Source: Entoloma clypeatum
Taxonomy: Eukaryota > Basidiomycota > Agaricomycetes > Agaricales > Entolomataceae
Direction of reading: 5' to 3'
Assembly (NCBI GenBank): GCA_963565915.1
Contig: OY751493.1
Coordinates: forward strand, 4,216,001 to 4,280,000
DNA length: 64,000 nucleotides
Every line of letters begins with the position of its first letter. Within the stretch, counting starts at the first letter, position 1. Made by a program: the position numbers and the translations under genes. Shown one piece after another: positions 9,936 to 20,282 of this stretch. The notes beneath the pieces are model-generated. The model was not told the DNA's origin. It saw only the letters and a list, made by a program, of their open reading frames with translations, and did no database searches.

Positions 9936-10380
9936 AGTGACTCAAAAAATTGATTCAATGTTTGACACTTTTTGAATATCTGTTGAATAACTTTGTATCT
10001 GATATAAATAATACCAGGATGTTGGTATATGGAAGGAAGCATTTGATTGGGGCCATCCATCAAAAAAACAATTATGTAATTCCGATTGGTATCTATGGCG
10101 ATATGATCAGTTTAAAACAGGAACTCATTGAATCAATTATTTGAGGGGGTACCAGAAATATCAGAATCTGATGCTCCACTGATTCTATAGCAACCAATGA
10201 GTGACAAATAGTTGCTATAGTGATGCTACCTTTGATTGGACCTGGACTGAAGGTATTTAAGCAGTCCAAATGCTCTCAGAATATTTCAAATTCAACATGT
10301 GCCCCATCTCCTCCGCTCAGAAGAAAAACATCCTTTCTCTGGCCGCCAATAGTCATTCCACCTGCTCTGTTGCATCTTCA
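9936..10380. repeat. fold-back mariner left inverted repeat (~445 bp)
   Basis: It pairs with about 11110-11551. Its inner 80 bases (10297-10378) encode, on the plus strand, a copy of the transposase N-terminus (MCPISSAQKKNILSLAANSH). This is the mirror image of the same region at the other end. Confidence 0.85.
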
Positions 10381-10383
10381 TAT

Positions 10384-11190
10384 CTGGAGACTATGAAGGC
10401 CAATCCAGGACCACAATTCCTTGCTTCTCCATCCAGTTTATAGCCTTGTTGGAGATGTGCTTGGGGTTATTGTCCTGCTAAAAAATTACTGTCTCTTCAA
10501 AAATTCCACTTTCATCTATGCTGGGCAGCAAGTGACCCTCCAAAATGGCCACATACTGATCACCACCCATCCTCCCCTCAACCTCTGCAAGTTTCCCAAC
10601 TCCATTCCATTCCATACAGCCCCATACTATGATGTTTCCACCTCAAAACTTCAGTGTTCCCTCCACCTCTCTTTCAATCAACCCCTCTCCTTTCTTTTTC
10701 CAGACCCACTGCTTCCCATCTGACCCAAATCCATTGATCCCTGTCTCATCTGATCAAATAACCCTCTTACAGTCCTCCACAGTCCACTCCTTGTACTTGA
10801 GAGCAAAGGCCAACCATTGCTTGTGATGTGCCAATTTGAGGTATGGTTTTTTTTTCTTTGTTTCTGCCTTGAACTCATTCCTTTTGAGGGGATTTCTGAT
10901 GGTGTGTGAGGAGACAGGGCTGGGAATGGTGGTATTGATGTGGTTGGTGGCCTCCACAGTATTGTCAGCCTTGCCAGTTGTAATTTGTTGAATAACTGCA
11001 TGATGAGCAATAGTGAATACTTGGAAGTACGACGAGCAGAAGAAGTTTGGCAATTGGAAACAAGGTCCTGGAGCACTCTGGATACAGTAGGCTGACTGAT
11101 ACCCAGGCTAGATGCAATAGAGTGGGTGGAATGACCATTGGAGGCCAGAAAAATGATGTTTTTCTTCTGAAAAAAGAAAATAGGTGCATG
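10384..11190 (-). pseudogene. fold-back mariner transposase, truncated and frameshifted
   Basis: Compared with the intact transposase at 4021-4995, this gene is spread over several frames on the minus strand. The N-terminus (from about 11190), helix-turn-helix region, and first and second catalytic regions are recognisable. It ends around the DWP motif, before the SPDLNPIEHLW block. That block is replaced by the inverted copy of the gene's own 5' end. Confidence 0.85.
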
Positions 11191-11551
11191 TTGAATTTAA
11201 AACATCCTCAGGGCATTTTGACTGCTTAAATACCTTCAGTCCAGGTCCAATCAAAGGTAGCATCACTATAGCAATTATTTGTCACTCATTGGTTGCTATA
11301 GAATCAGTGGAGCATCAGATTCTGATATTTCTGGTACCCCCTCAAATAATTGATTCAATGAGTTCCTGTTTTAAACTGATCATATCTCCATGGATACTAA
11401 TTGGGATTACATAATTGTTTTTTTGATGGATAGCCCTGATCAAATGCTTCCTTCCATATACCAACATCCTGGTATTACTCATATCAGATACAAAGTTATT
11501 CAACAGATATTCAAAAAGTGTCAAACATTGAATCAATTTTTTGAGTCACTG
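11110..11551. repeat. fold-back mariner right inverted repeat (~440 bp)
   Basis: This is the partner of 9936-10380. The 120-bp stretch at 11215-11340 is almost perfectly complementary to 10140-10265, suggesting recent copying of one arm onto the other. Confidence 0.85.
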
Positions 11552-11784
11552 TATGAAACCACCTTTCCCCAAACAGATGCAACAAGCTGTTGAGGTGGCA
11601 AACGAGAGGGAGAGAACAGGATCTAGGGCATCCAGCAGATGAGGCACTGCACACAGAAACCACAATCAGGGCAGGTTGTGATCACGGTCCCCAACCAGGC
11701 AAGATAAGGCTCCTCTAGGGGCTCGAAGGCATTCACCCTCACCACTGGGTGGTCAGCGGTCTTTTCGTACCGGCGCAGGCTCCT

Positions 11785-12612
11785 TGTTGAGGCGACGCTA
11801 AGTCTGATGACATCATGAGCCCAAACTTCTGAACTTAGTGTCATAACCATACGATTCACATCCGACTTATCCGACAACTCCAACGATTCATCCGCTCCAA
11901 CATCCGCTCCAACAACATTCTATTTATATTGAATATACTTCTACTACGTAACATCTCAACCATACTTACAAGTAGACATATGTTGTTCACTTCTCATTTG
12001 CTACTCTCCATACTCTGAATGTTCCGATGGTCAACTCCGATATCTGCACATCACTTATAGTAATGCTGATCATTCTAGTCTACTATAAATAGTGTACAAA
12101 CCTGTCGTAGAACCTCAGTTCAAATATCATACGTTATACCTCATTTGCATCCGTCTCTACTTGCCTTTGAGCATTCTCTCTGTCACCTCCGCTCATCCGC
12201 TCATCCGCTCATCCGACATCCGCCAATCCGAAATCAAGGACCACGTCAAAGAGTGGGGCACAACGCACAAGTTGAAGCCAGGTCCTTTCTGCCAATGTCG
12301 CACTTACCGCATTCCGCTACTCCGCTCCGACTTGTCCGACGTTTTCCGACGTTGATAAACACGCTACATGACACTTAGAGGAAAAATGTGGAAAGATGAT
12401 GAAGGTGCTGTATTGCCAAGAGACCCAGCGGGAATCTCAAGAGAACAAGCTAAAGAATACAAGAGAAAGTGAGCTACTTATATACTGTAATACATGTGGC
12501 GTACATGTGTCGTGCAGCCATAGATATGATATGATGTAGATAAGATGTAGATTAGATAAGATAAGACAAGATTAGATAAAATAAGATGAAAAGTGAAAGT
12601 ACAATCATAACA
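11785..12612 (-). repeat. gypsy D 3' LTR (288 bp) split by a solo LTR
   Basis: Read on the minus strand it starts TGTTATGATT (12612) and ends CCTCAACA (11785). Removing the nested solo LTR and one TSD leaves 288 bp, the same as the other D LTR at 15578-15865. It contains GATTA/GATAA-rich microsatellite sequence and a TATATAAG box. The + strand bases just left of it are CTCCT (11780-11784). Confidence 0.85.
11839..12373 (-). repeat. orphan solo LTR (535 bp) with TSD CTTAG
   Basis: It starts TGTCATAACC and ends ACATGACA. It is flanked by CTTAG at 11834-11838 and 12374-12378, a clean 5-bp target duplication. A second copy is at 30645-31177. No internal region of this family occurs in the window. 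Orientation is not determined. Solo LTRs usually arise by recombination between the two LTRs of one element. Confidence 0.9.
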
Positions 12613-12718
12613 TTACCCCGTTTCTAGATCTCAACTTCCAGGCGAGATATAATGTCATCAGGGGTGTCCGTGAAGTTTTTATGAAGTTTAAATTCCAATC
12701 CTGCGAAATATTTGCATG

Positions 12719-15020
12719 TAAGCATCAGGAAGCGTTCAGGTTTAATTTATAGAAGCCCTTGATTGATTCTTGTGAATGTTCTAGGTGATCCTCGGGTTCC
12801 CATGTGTTGTGATCCAGAGTCAGACCTTCCCATTGCACTAAATATTCCAGCTTTCCTCTTTTCAACCTTGAGTCAATAACTTTAGCAACATCATACTCCT
12901 CTTCGCCATTGATAACTATTGGGTTTGGTGCCTGCACTCTTTGTGATCTAAATAGTGGTTCTTTAAATAGTTGGACCCATGATACATTGATGACCGGGTG
13001 GATTTTCCAAGTTTTCGGTAATTTAAGTTCTATGGCATGTGAAGAAATAATTTTGGTTGTGTCATAGGGCCCAATCCATCGTTCAGCAAGTTTCTTTAAC
13101 CATCGGTTCAATTTTAGGTCTTTTGTTGATAACCAAACTTTGTCGCCAACTTTGTAGATTGGTGCGTCACTTCTTTTCAAGTTCGTGTACCGTTCCATTT
13201 CCTCTCTCGCTTTTACTAATGCCGCCTCTGCTTCCTCATGGATTTTCTTCATTCATTCAGCAAATTCTTTGGCTGGTTCTGACTTTTCTGCCCTACGGGG
13301 TTAAACCCATAATTTACATAGAACAGTGAAAACTGAGTTGCTGTGTGAATTTTATTATTATAGGCAAATTCCACGGTTGCCATCCATTCGGGCCAATCTG
13401 TTTGCCAATGGGAGATGAATGATCTTAGATATTGCTCCAACTGGTTGATGTGTTCCATCTGTCCGTCTGTCTGCGGATGATACGCTGTTGATAATTTAGT
13501 TGTAATCCCCAATATTTTTTCATAAATATTGCTGCAAATTGTGGTCCGTGATCTGATGTTAATGCTTCTGGAAGTCCATGGAGTTTCCAGACTTCATCCC
13601 GATATAGTTTAGCTAAACCTTCTGCTGAGACTTCATCACATGTTTTGATAAAGTGTGATTGCTTTGTTGATCTACAAGCCACAACTAATACTGTGTTGTA
13701 TCCCTGAGCTTCTGGGAGTCCTACAATAAAATCTGCTGTAACGTGTTTCCATGGTCCTGCATGTTCTGTGTTTGCTTTTAATTTACCGGCTAGCGGTTGA
13801 GGCACATTTTTTGATCGTTGACATCTGTCGCAGCCCTCAATGTATGCTTTGACCATGTTTGTAATACCGGGCCACCAATAATTATGTGTTACCAATTCCA
13901 GGGTCTTCCACTGCCCTGGGTGTCCTGCAACTGGGTTGTCGTGGTGTAATTTAATTATCTCTTCCCTGAGTTCCTGACTTTTTGGGACATAAACCTTTCC
14001 TTGATGCAGCCAGAGACCCTGCTTCTCATGCCATTCATCTGCTTGTAATGTTTTTGTGTTTTTGTTTTTAAGTTCTTCTACTGCTTTGAGTACCTGCTCA
14101 CCGAATTCCTTTGCATCCCTGATATGTTTTAATAGTTTACTTTCTTCTCCATCAATAAGTATGTGTCCTCAGTCCATTGCTCACAAATGGAAGTACTCTG
14201 GTTTCAATAATGTTACATCCTCATTGTCATTTTCCACCCCCTTTCTATGGTCGACTCTTCTTGACAGACCATCTGCTTTTCCCATTGAGGTTCCTGCTTT
14301 GTGTATTAATTTAAAGTTGAAACATGTCAGGTATAATGCCCAGCGTGCTTGTTTGCAATTAAGCTTGCGATCCTGCATGAAGTACTCAAGGTTCTTGTGA
14401 TTGGTCCAGATCTCAACCTCATGCTTGGCTCCTTCCAGATGGTGTCTCCATGCTTCCAGTGCTCTGATTATGCCCAGCATTTCCTTATCATGAACATCAT
14501 AATTATGTTCCACATTGTTCAACCCCTTGGACAAAAAGGCACAAGGTCTCCATTTCTCATCTTCGCATTCCATAGATAAGATTGTGCCTGTGGCAAAGTT
14601 TGATGCATCCGATTCGACCCTTAGCTTCCAATCTGGATCTGGGGATACCAATATTGGTGCTTCCGTAAATAATTTCTTTAGCATATCAAACGCTTCCTCC
14701 TGTTCCTCTTTCCAATTCCAGACTATTTTCTTTCTTGTTAATTTATATAGTGGTCCTGCCACCTTAGAGAAATCCTTCACAAATCTCTGATAGAAGTTGG
14801 CCAGTCCTAGGAACGACTGCACCTCTTTTACCTTCATAGGTCTGGGCCACTGTTGGATGGTGTCTATCTTTGAAGGGTCCATGTGAATTCCATCTTTTCC
14901 AATAATTAATCCTAAGAACTCTATTTTGTCTCTGTTGAAGAAACATTTTCCCGGTTGTAAGAATAAGTCGTTTTCCCATAATCTTTTTAGAATTTCTTCC
15001 ATAATTTCATTATGTCCTCA
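12719..15020 (-). pseudogene. gypsy D pol: RT thumb, RNase H, integrase, chromodomain
   Basis: On the minus strand it reads RT thumb (EEILKRLWENDLFL), RNase H (ESDASNFATGTIL), the integrase zinc region, the catalytic core (TADFIVGLPEA; SDHGPQF; TAYHPQTDGQ) and a C-terminal chromodomain (LEYLVQWEGL...NTWEPEDHL). Gag, protease and the RT active site are absent: the gene starts abruptly at about 15020, next to an inverted E1 fragment. Stops near 14170-14180 and frameshifts near 13250 and 13510 show decay. Confidence 0.88.
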
Positions 15021-15577
15021 GAGAGGTTTGAAATGGACCGATGATGGATTCCAACTCCTGTTGGGAAAAGGGGCCGATGTAACGACCTGACTCAAACTCC
15101 CGGTTGATGATATTATTGTATGCTTGTTGTATATAGATTGAGAGATTTGTTATTTGCGGGGGAGTATGTACATGAAATGCGGGGGATATTGAGATCAAAG
15201 CCGAATCTAATTTGATGGGCCAGCCGGGGGTATTTGTTTGCAAGGCCAGCCTCAATAATAGCTTGTTCCCAAGCATCTGCATGATATGGGGAATGTGCTT
15301 TAGTTCTTCCGTGCTCAATGACATTTCTGAGCACCGCAAGTCTTGCTTCCACACCCAGAACATTCGTGACAATGTCTTGAGCTGGTGAGGAGCACTCTGC
15401 TGGTCGTTGCCAGTCGGACCACAGCATGTGATTCCCTTCCTTGGTGAAGAGGTGATTTTGGTCTGCTCATGTGACATGAGGAATTTCTGCATTCCATATT
15501 TTTCGGCCCTGCATGAGTGAATCTGGTGCTGGCTGGACCCAAGGCAGACGGGGCAGACTGAGAGGCTGGAAGAGGAG
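15020..15577 (-). pseudogene. E1 ORF2 start, inverted fragment
   Basis: Minus-strand frames match E2: a cysteine-rich block (CSGCGSKTCGAQKC; CSGCGKSDHGAQSC in E2), then LANKYPRLAHQIRFGFD (LLDKYPNLPHSLQFGFD in E2), then SGRYIGPFSQQELESIIGPF. It breaks off just before the RT core. Its orientation is opposite to the gag and recombinase parts of E1, so this piece has been inverted. Several frameshifts are present. Confidence 0.75.
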
Positions 15578-15865
15578 TGTTATGATCATACTTTCACTTT
15601 TCGTCTTATTTTATCTAATCTCATCTTATCTTATCTAATCTACATCTTATCTACATCATATCATATCTATGGCTACACAACACATGTACGCCACATGTAT
15701 TACAGTATATAAGTAGCTCACTTTCTCTTGTATTCTTTAGCTTGTTCTCTTGAGATTCCCGCTGGGTCTCTTGGCAATACAGCATCTTCATCATCTTTCC
15801 ATGTTTTTCCTCTAAGTTCAGAAGTTTGGGCTCGCGACGTCGTTAGACTTAGCATCACCTCAACA
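15578..15865 (+). repeat. gypsy D LTR, plus orientation (288 bp)
   Basis: It starts TGTTATGATC and ends CCTCAACA, and is closely similar to the minus-strand LTR at 11785-12612. The five bases before it are AGGAG (15573-15577), the complement of CTCCT at 11780-11784. Its orientation opposite to the D body suggests an inversion of this end of D together with the adjoining E1 sequence. Confidence 0.85.
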
Positions 15866-17193
15866 CCCCTCGAACAACACTTATGCCATAGTGGCGAAAC
15901 ATCTGCTCCTCAAAAAAAGCCGACCAAAAAAGAAGCTCAAGATGATGCCAATCCCAATCCCTGGTACCCCGAACAAAGCGAGTGGGAATCATATCTCACC
16001 TGGTTCAACAAACCCAAGAGTTGAACCAGGACAGCACACAGAGGTGCTGGTGCGTGATCCATGGCAACTCGCGTGACTTCTACACCCCTCCAAACTCAGG
16101 CCACCAGTCCCTTGCAAGAGGTGTTTAGAATGCTGGAGACCAGTCAACTTATGCACCTTGTTGAGCCAGCAGGGTGAGGTCATCAATTTGTCTGACGAAC
16201 ATCTAGCCAAAATATTAGAAGTTTCCCTCAGATCTTGGAAATCTGGAACATGAGAAGCATATGGCTCTGGACTCCTAGCATATCATGTTTTCTGTGATGA
16301 GAGGGAGATTCCCGAAACCCAGAGAGCACCGGCTGATAGCAAACTCATTAGCACATTTGCAGCTAGCAGGGAGGAATCTACGCAGGAAAAACGGCATCAA
16401 ATTATCTTGCCGGCATCCGAGCATGGCACATCCTCCATGGAAATGCATGGCAGGTCAACAAATTCGAAACCAAGACTCTCCTCACAGGTGTCGAGAAGTT
16501 TGCACCGAAAAGCTCTAAACGAGTAAAACATGAACCACATACAATCGAAGCCATCATTTCTATTTGCAGCCAGTTGAATCTGGATGATCCTGTGGATGCA
16601 GCCCTTTTTGTGTGTCTCACTGTATGCTTCTGGGGCGTAGCAAGAGTTGGTGAATTGACAGTCCCCAACCTAAGTGCCTTCAAAGAGGAACTGCACATCA
16701 AAAAGAAGGATGTACGCCACGAGACAGACAGAAATGGTTTACCTGCCACCGCGATTTTCATTCCACGAACCAAGGTAGCGGCAGCCGGAGAAGACATTTA
16801 TTGGAGCAGGCAGGATGGTCCAACAGACCCCCAATTTGCCCTTGACAATCACTTTTGGGTCAATCAACCCAGAGAAAACAAACATTTGTTCTCACATACA
16901 GTAAACTGCGAGCGACATCCACTCTCGAGAAACACCTTTCTAAGCAGGCTCAAGTCAGCGGCAGCCAGCGCAGGCATTGATCCCTTGCAAGGACATGGTA
17001 TGTGAATAGGAGGTACTCTTGAATACCTCCTCCGCAACATTCCATTTGAAACGGTCAAAGCACTAGGAAGATGGAAACGTGATGCATTCCTACTATACCT
17101 ATGCAAACATGCACAGATCATGGCTCCCTTCCTGCAAGCGGATCCCAACCTTCACCAAGAATTCATGTGCTTTACTATGCCACGTATTTGGTG
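15866..17193 (+). pseudogene. E1 tyrosine recombinase, degraded
   Basis: This is an integrase of the phage-type tyrosine recombinase fold, used by DIRS-like elements instead of a DDE integrase. It matches E2 closely: YGSGLLAYHVFCDEREIPE, GIRAWHILHGNAW, the ARVGEL block with the first catalytic Arg, and GTLEYLLRNIPFE. The HxxR motif is lost: a TGA (17003-17005) stands where the catalytic Arg codon is expected. More stops occur upstream (about 16021, 16075, 16251). The final stop is near 17191. Confidence 0.85.
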
Positions 17194-18452
17194 AAATCAA
17201 TGTAAGTTCATCTAGCTCCTAGTAATGGGGTATTGAGCTTACTCAACGTGTCGCCAGCCTCCTAGTAGTTGGGAGTCTCAGCTCGCACAATCCCCCATCC
17301 TGTGGCCAGCGCCGTGCCCAGGTCAGAAGCGCTTTGCACTTGTCACCCATCATCTTTACTATTGTCACGCACTTTGAGTCTCTTGCTTAGTTTAATTTCT
17401 TGTATTACATGTTAGACAATTAATCATCACCCATCTCTGATCTTCACAGTCTAACTTAAGTGATCAAACAAAGATGCCATTTTTGGAAATCCTGTGTGCT
17501 GAATTTGTTGCCGGGCTCAGGAAAGCATGACAAACATGACATTCCAGTGTTTTCAAGAGCCCCATTATGTGTGACCAACAAATTGATTGAAATGGTACAG
17601 TACTGCACCTTAACATGAGCAATAAGTGCACAGTAGATCCCAACTGAGGCTTTCCAGTGAGGGGGAGTTGAAAATTGTGTTTGAAACCTTCATCACAGCT
17701 TGGTCACACTTTGGTCTTGTTTAGATGAAGAAAATCATGAAATCTCTCGCCAGCTTTCCAGTTCTGAGAATATCTCTACTGGCTTCTGTCATGGGCTTGG
17801 TATGATAAATACCATGATATCTTCTCACTATAAGCAGTTGCTATGTACAACATAGAGAGTGGTAGACAAGCATTCCAAACACTAGTAACTTTCAAACTCC
17901 TGGTCACAAATGGTATTTTGGGCAAGATATCTGTTCTTTTCGCAGGCTCCTAAACCATCCCCTCAACACGGATGAATACATTTGTGAGGTTATATCATAT
18001 TATATGTATTTTTTCAGAGCAGCAGGTTCTCACCTGGGGAAAAATCACAGATCTTATCTGGGACACACAAGAACAGCGGGACACTACAAGGAACGGCAGG
18101 ACACATGCAAGGAATGGCAGCATGGCACAAGAAATGGTACCCGAGACACAAGAATGGCAACAGACGCGCTGGGCATGCATGGGAGGCGAGACAGGGTGGG
18201 GAACCGCCGTTAGAGATGCATGGCACGTACTTGCCAGGTAAGCACCCTGATGTGTCACCTGCATGAGCCTCCTGACACACCAATGAACAGGCCAACGTGA
18301 GGGATACACACACAAACACGGGGGGATGCACCAGTCCACGATGAACTGCAGGCGGAGGTGCAAAGAGGTGGGGGCAATGTATACCATACTTCGTTAATTT
18401 TGTAATTATGTATATCCTGCTTAATTGGTTTAATCTTTTTTCTTTGGATTTA
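17194..18452. other. non-coding region after E1
   Basis: The first ~150 bp (CTCCTAGTA-type repeats, 17215-17340) may be the 3' end of E1. The rest shows no gene. A degenerate 20-bp repeat lies at 18062-18180 and is annotated separately. Confidence 0.5.
18062..18180 (+). repeat. degenerate ~20-bp repeat, third site
   Basis: ACACAAGAACAGCGGG-type units recur five to six times at about 20-bp spacing, followed by CTTGCCAGGTAAGCACCCTG. The latter resembles the reverse complement of sequence near 6205-6225, linking it to the 6.1-kb site. Confidence 0.55.
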
Positions 18453-18467
18453 TAGTTTGTGAGATTA

Positions 18468-18973
18468 TTTTTTTTTTTTTTTTTGGGTCAACAATTTATA
18501 TAGCGGTATACTAGGGGTACAGTCCGCTTGACATAGAGTAAACTACATCGGTCCGAGGACCTACGTACGCAGGAAGAACAAGCGGCGCAAAGCTCCGTCG
18601 AGCTGAAAAGTCCTCGCGCCAGGACGGGGGAGTCTGTTATAAACAAACGCGTTAGTATGCGCACCCGAGTATTCGGTCGCGCGATACAAGAGCACTCCAA
18701 CCTTGCGAGGTTGGCCGTTAGCGGCGCTGGGGGGTGTCTGCGCCCTGTCCCCCAAAGAAGCGCCTGTGCGGTTCTTATCCTTCGATCGCGTTCGCTTGCC
18801 AGAGGGGGCTGCACCCCTTTGAACCCAGCGCGCTACCACGCGACTACCGCCAACGGTTGTGTTGGGCGTTGGACGATCCCGGAAGGCAAATGCCCCTGGG
18901 TTATCCATGATAAATTTCCCGAAGACGTCCCAGATGGGAGAGTTCCTCGAGAAGGTGGGCATGTCTGGTGGCC
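18468..18973 (-). mobile_element. retroposed sequence with poly(A) and 15-bp TSD
   Basis: It is flanked by a perfect 15-bp direct repeat TAGTTTGTGAGATTA (18453-18467 and 18974-18988). The inner left edge is a run of 17 T, a poly(A) tail in minus orientation. This is the hallmark of LINE-type target-primed insertion. The inserted ~490 bp is GC-rich, unlike its surroundings. It could be a retrocopy of a cellular mRNA, a 5'-truncated LINE or a SINE. Confidence 0.85.
18561..18962 (-). CDS. 133-aa ORF inside the retroposed sequence
   Basis: The ORF starts with ATG 11 bases inside the 5' end of the insertion, runs without stop and ends about 75 bases before the poly(A). It is rich in Arg and Gly and shows no domain I recognise. 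Its middle (18809-18850, minus strand) also resembles a tRNA D-arm followed directly by GGTTCAAA, so a tRNA-related SINE origin is possible. Whether it is translated is unknown. Confidence 0.35.
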   Translation of the reverse strand: MPTFSRNSPIWDVFGKFIMDNPGAFAFRDRPTPNTTVGGSRVVARWVQRGAAPSGKRTRSKDKNRTGASLGDRAQTPPSAANGQPRKVGVLLYRATEYSGAHTNAFVYNRLPRPGARTFQLDGALRRLFFLRT

Positions 18974-18988
18974 TAGTTTGTGAGATTA

Positions 18989-19606
18989 GTAGCAAGAGAG
19001 CAATGCTAATGGTATGTAAGATATGTCTTGCTACTATGGAGTGCTATGGAGTGCTATGTAGCATGAGTATGTGACTATGTAGTGCTACAAATGAAATACT
19101 GTACTCCACCGACCTCTTCGAAATTTTTGGAAATTTCAACCAAAAAAAAATCAAAAAAAAATCTGAAAAATCAAAAGAAAAACATTTTGAGTGAGCAATT
19201 TTTTTTTGGCTGTGACACGTGACTGAAGAGTTGGTCGGGTGGAGTACAGTAGTATGTAATTCTCAAGTTCAAGTTGCAGTCGAATTCTTCTGGATGACCT
19301 TCAGTGAACAATGCAAGGGAATACACTTCTGTAGTGCATTGGATCTTGATGATGAAAAATGAAATTTTTTGTTTATCTAGCTCATCAGGAAAATCCTATT
19401 TGTGCCAACTGAACTGATGGTGCAAAAAAAATGTCCCAATGGAACCAATTTGTTGTAAAATTGTGTCGAAAGAGCCCTGTGTGCACCATATGATCAATTG
19501 GGCTGAAATGAGACTACGACCATTCCACTCTGTTCCACTGGAGTAGAAATTGACATCATTTGGATTCCGATGTTGTGAATCCTACTGCAATATTCAGCAC
19601 AAAAAC
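18989..19606. other. AT-rich spacer
   Basis: No gene or repeat is recognised apart from short A-runs at 19142-19185. It ends at the copia LTR. Confidence 0.6.
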
Positions 19607-19926
19607 TGTTGAAACTTTTCCATCACGTAGGTTAGATTAGATTAGATTAGATTAGATTACATCACGTGACCATTTACACATCTTCGATTACATACTTATT
19701 TGGTTGGTACAAACAGTAGTACGGTATATAAGACCAGGAAACTGTCAATATCAACATGTTGTCTCTTGACTCTTAACCAGCTCCATCGCTCTTACCAGCC
19801 TCAACCGCTCTCACCAGCCCCACCCTTCTCAACCAAGTAAGTGACTAGAACGGTAGAGTATAGTACTTCCACTGTAGCTGTGTTGCTCAGTACATCTGCG
19901 GCTAGCGCCCAGGTGGAACTTCAACA
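19607..19926 (+). repeat. copia 5' LTR (320 bp)
   Basis: It starts TGTTGAAAC and ends CTTCAACA. It contains a TTAGA pentanucleotide microsatellite (about 19629-19656) and a TATATAAG box (about 19725). The bases after it, GGTTATGGGCCC (from 19927), are the likely primer-binding site and are the same next to the inverted copy's LTR. Confidence 0.85.
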
Positions 19927-20282
19927 GGTTATGGGCCCCGGATAGCAGAGGGACTTGGGAACGCTGGCAACAGCAAGTACCTGCCCACTCTACCCTGGTT
20001 GGCAAAGAACCGATCGAAAGATCTAGGTTCTGAGTCTTACTTCTTCACACATGAACCTGGGAACGTCATTACGACAAGTACCTGTCATGAAGCGTCCCTA
20101 AGGGGATTGACTTAGTACACATCATGTGGAAACATTGATCGTACCTCATACACTTCTGACAAGAAGGATTTTTCCCACAACCACTATTCCTGAAGGGAAT
20201 ATGTTATGAGGAATCATTTATTTGTTTTCTCTAAAATCAAGGACATCACTGATTGGGAGAACTCCTTTTAGATTCATTAAAA

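Larger units (their letters stand above)
9936..11551 (-). mobile_element. fold-back Tc1/mariner element, 1616 bp, defective
   Basis: It is bounded by CAGTGACTCAAAAAATTGAT and its reverse complement, with TA at 9934-9935 and 11552-11553. The inverted repeats are about 440 bp, far longer than those of the intact mariner at 3749-5311. They include the first transposase codons at both ends. The catalytic C-terminus is missing. Confidence 0.9.
8405..17340 (+). mobile_element. DIRS-like tyrosine-recombinase retroelement E1, broken up
   Basis: The 5' end near 8405 resembles the 5' end of E2 (shared CGTAG...GAGGCA and ATAGTCTTTG/GTAGTCTTTG motifs). Its parts are a gag-like frame (8612-9450), an inverted fragment of ORF2 (15020-15577) and a tyrosine recombinase (about 15866-17193). 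Reverse transcriptase and RNase H are missing. A fold-back mariner, gypsy D and a solo LTR lie inside it. The outer limits are approximate. Confidence 0.7.

Noticed and set aside
18809..18850. A possible tRNA gene on the minus strand (D-arm-like stretch and GGTTCAAA)
   Set aside because: The two boxes are only a few bases apart, with no anticodon arm or acceptor stem pairing, so it is not a tRNA gene; it is mentioned only as a hint of SINE ancestry.
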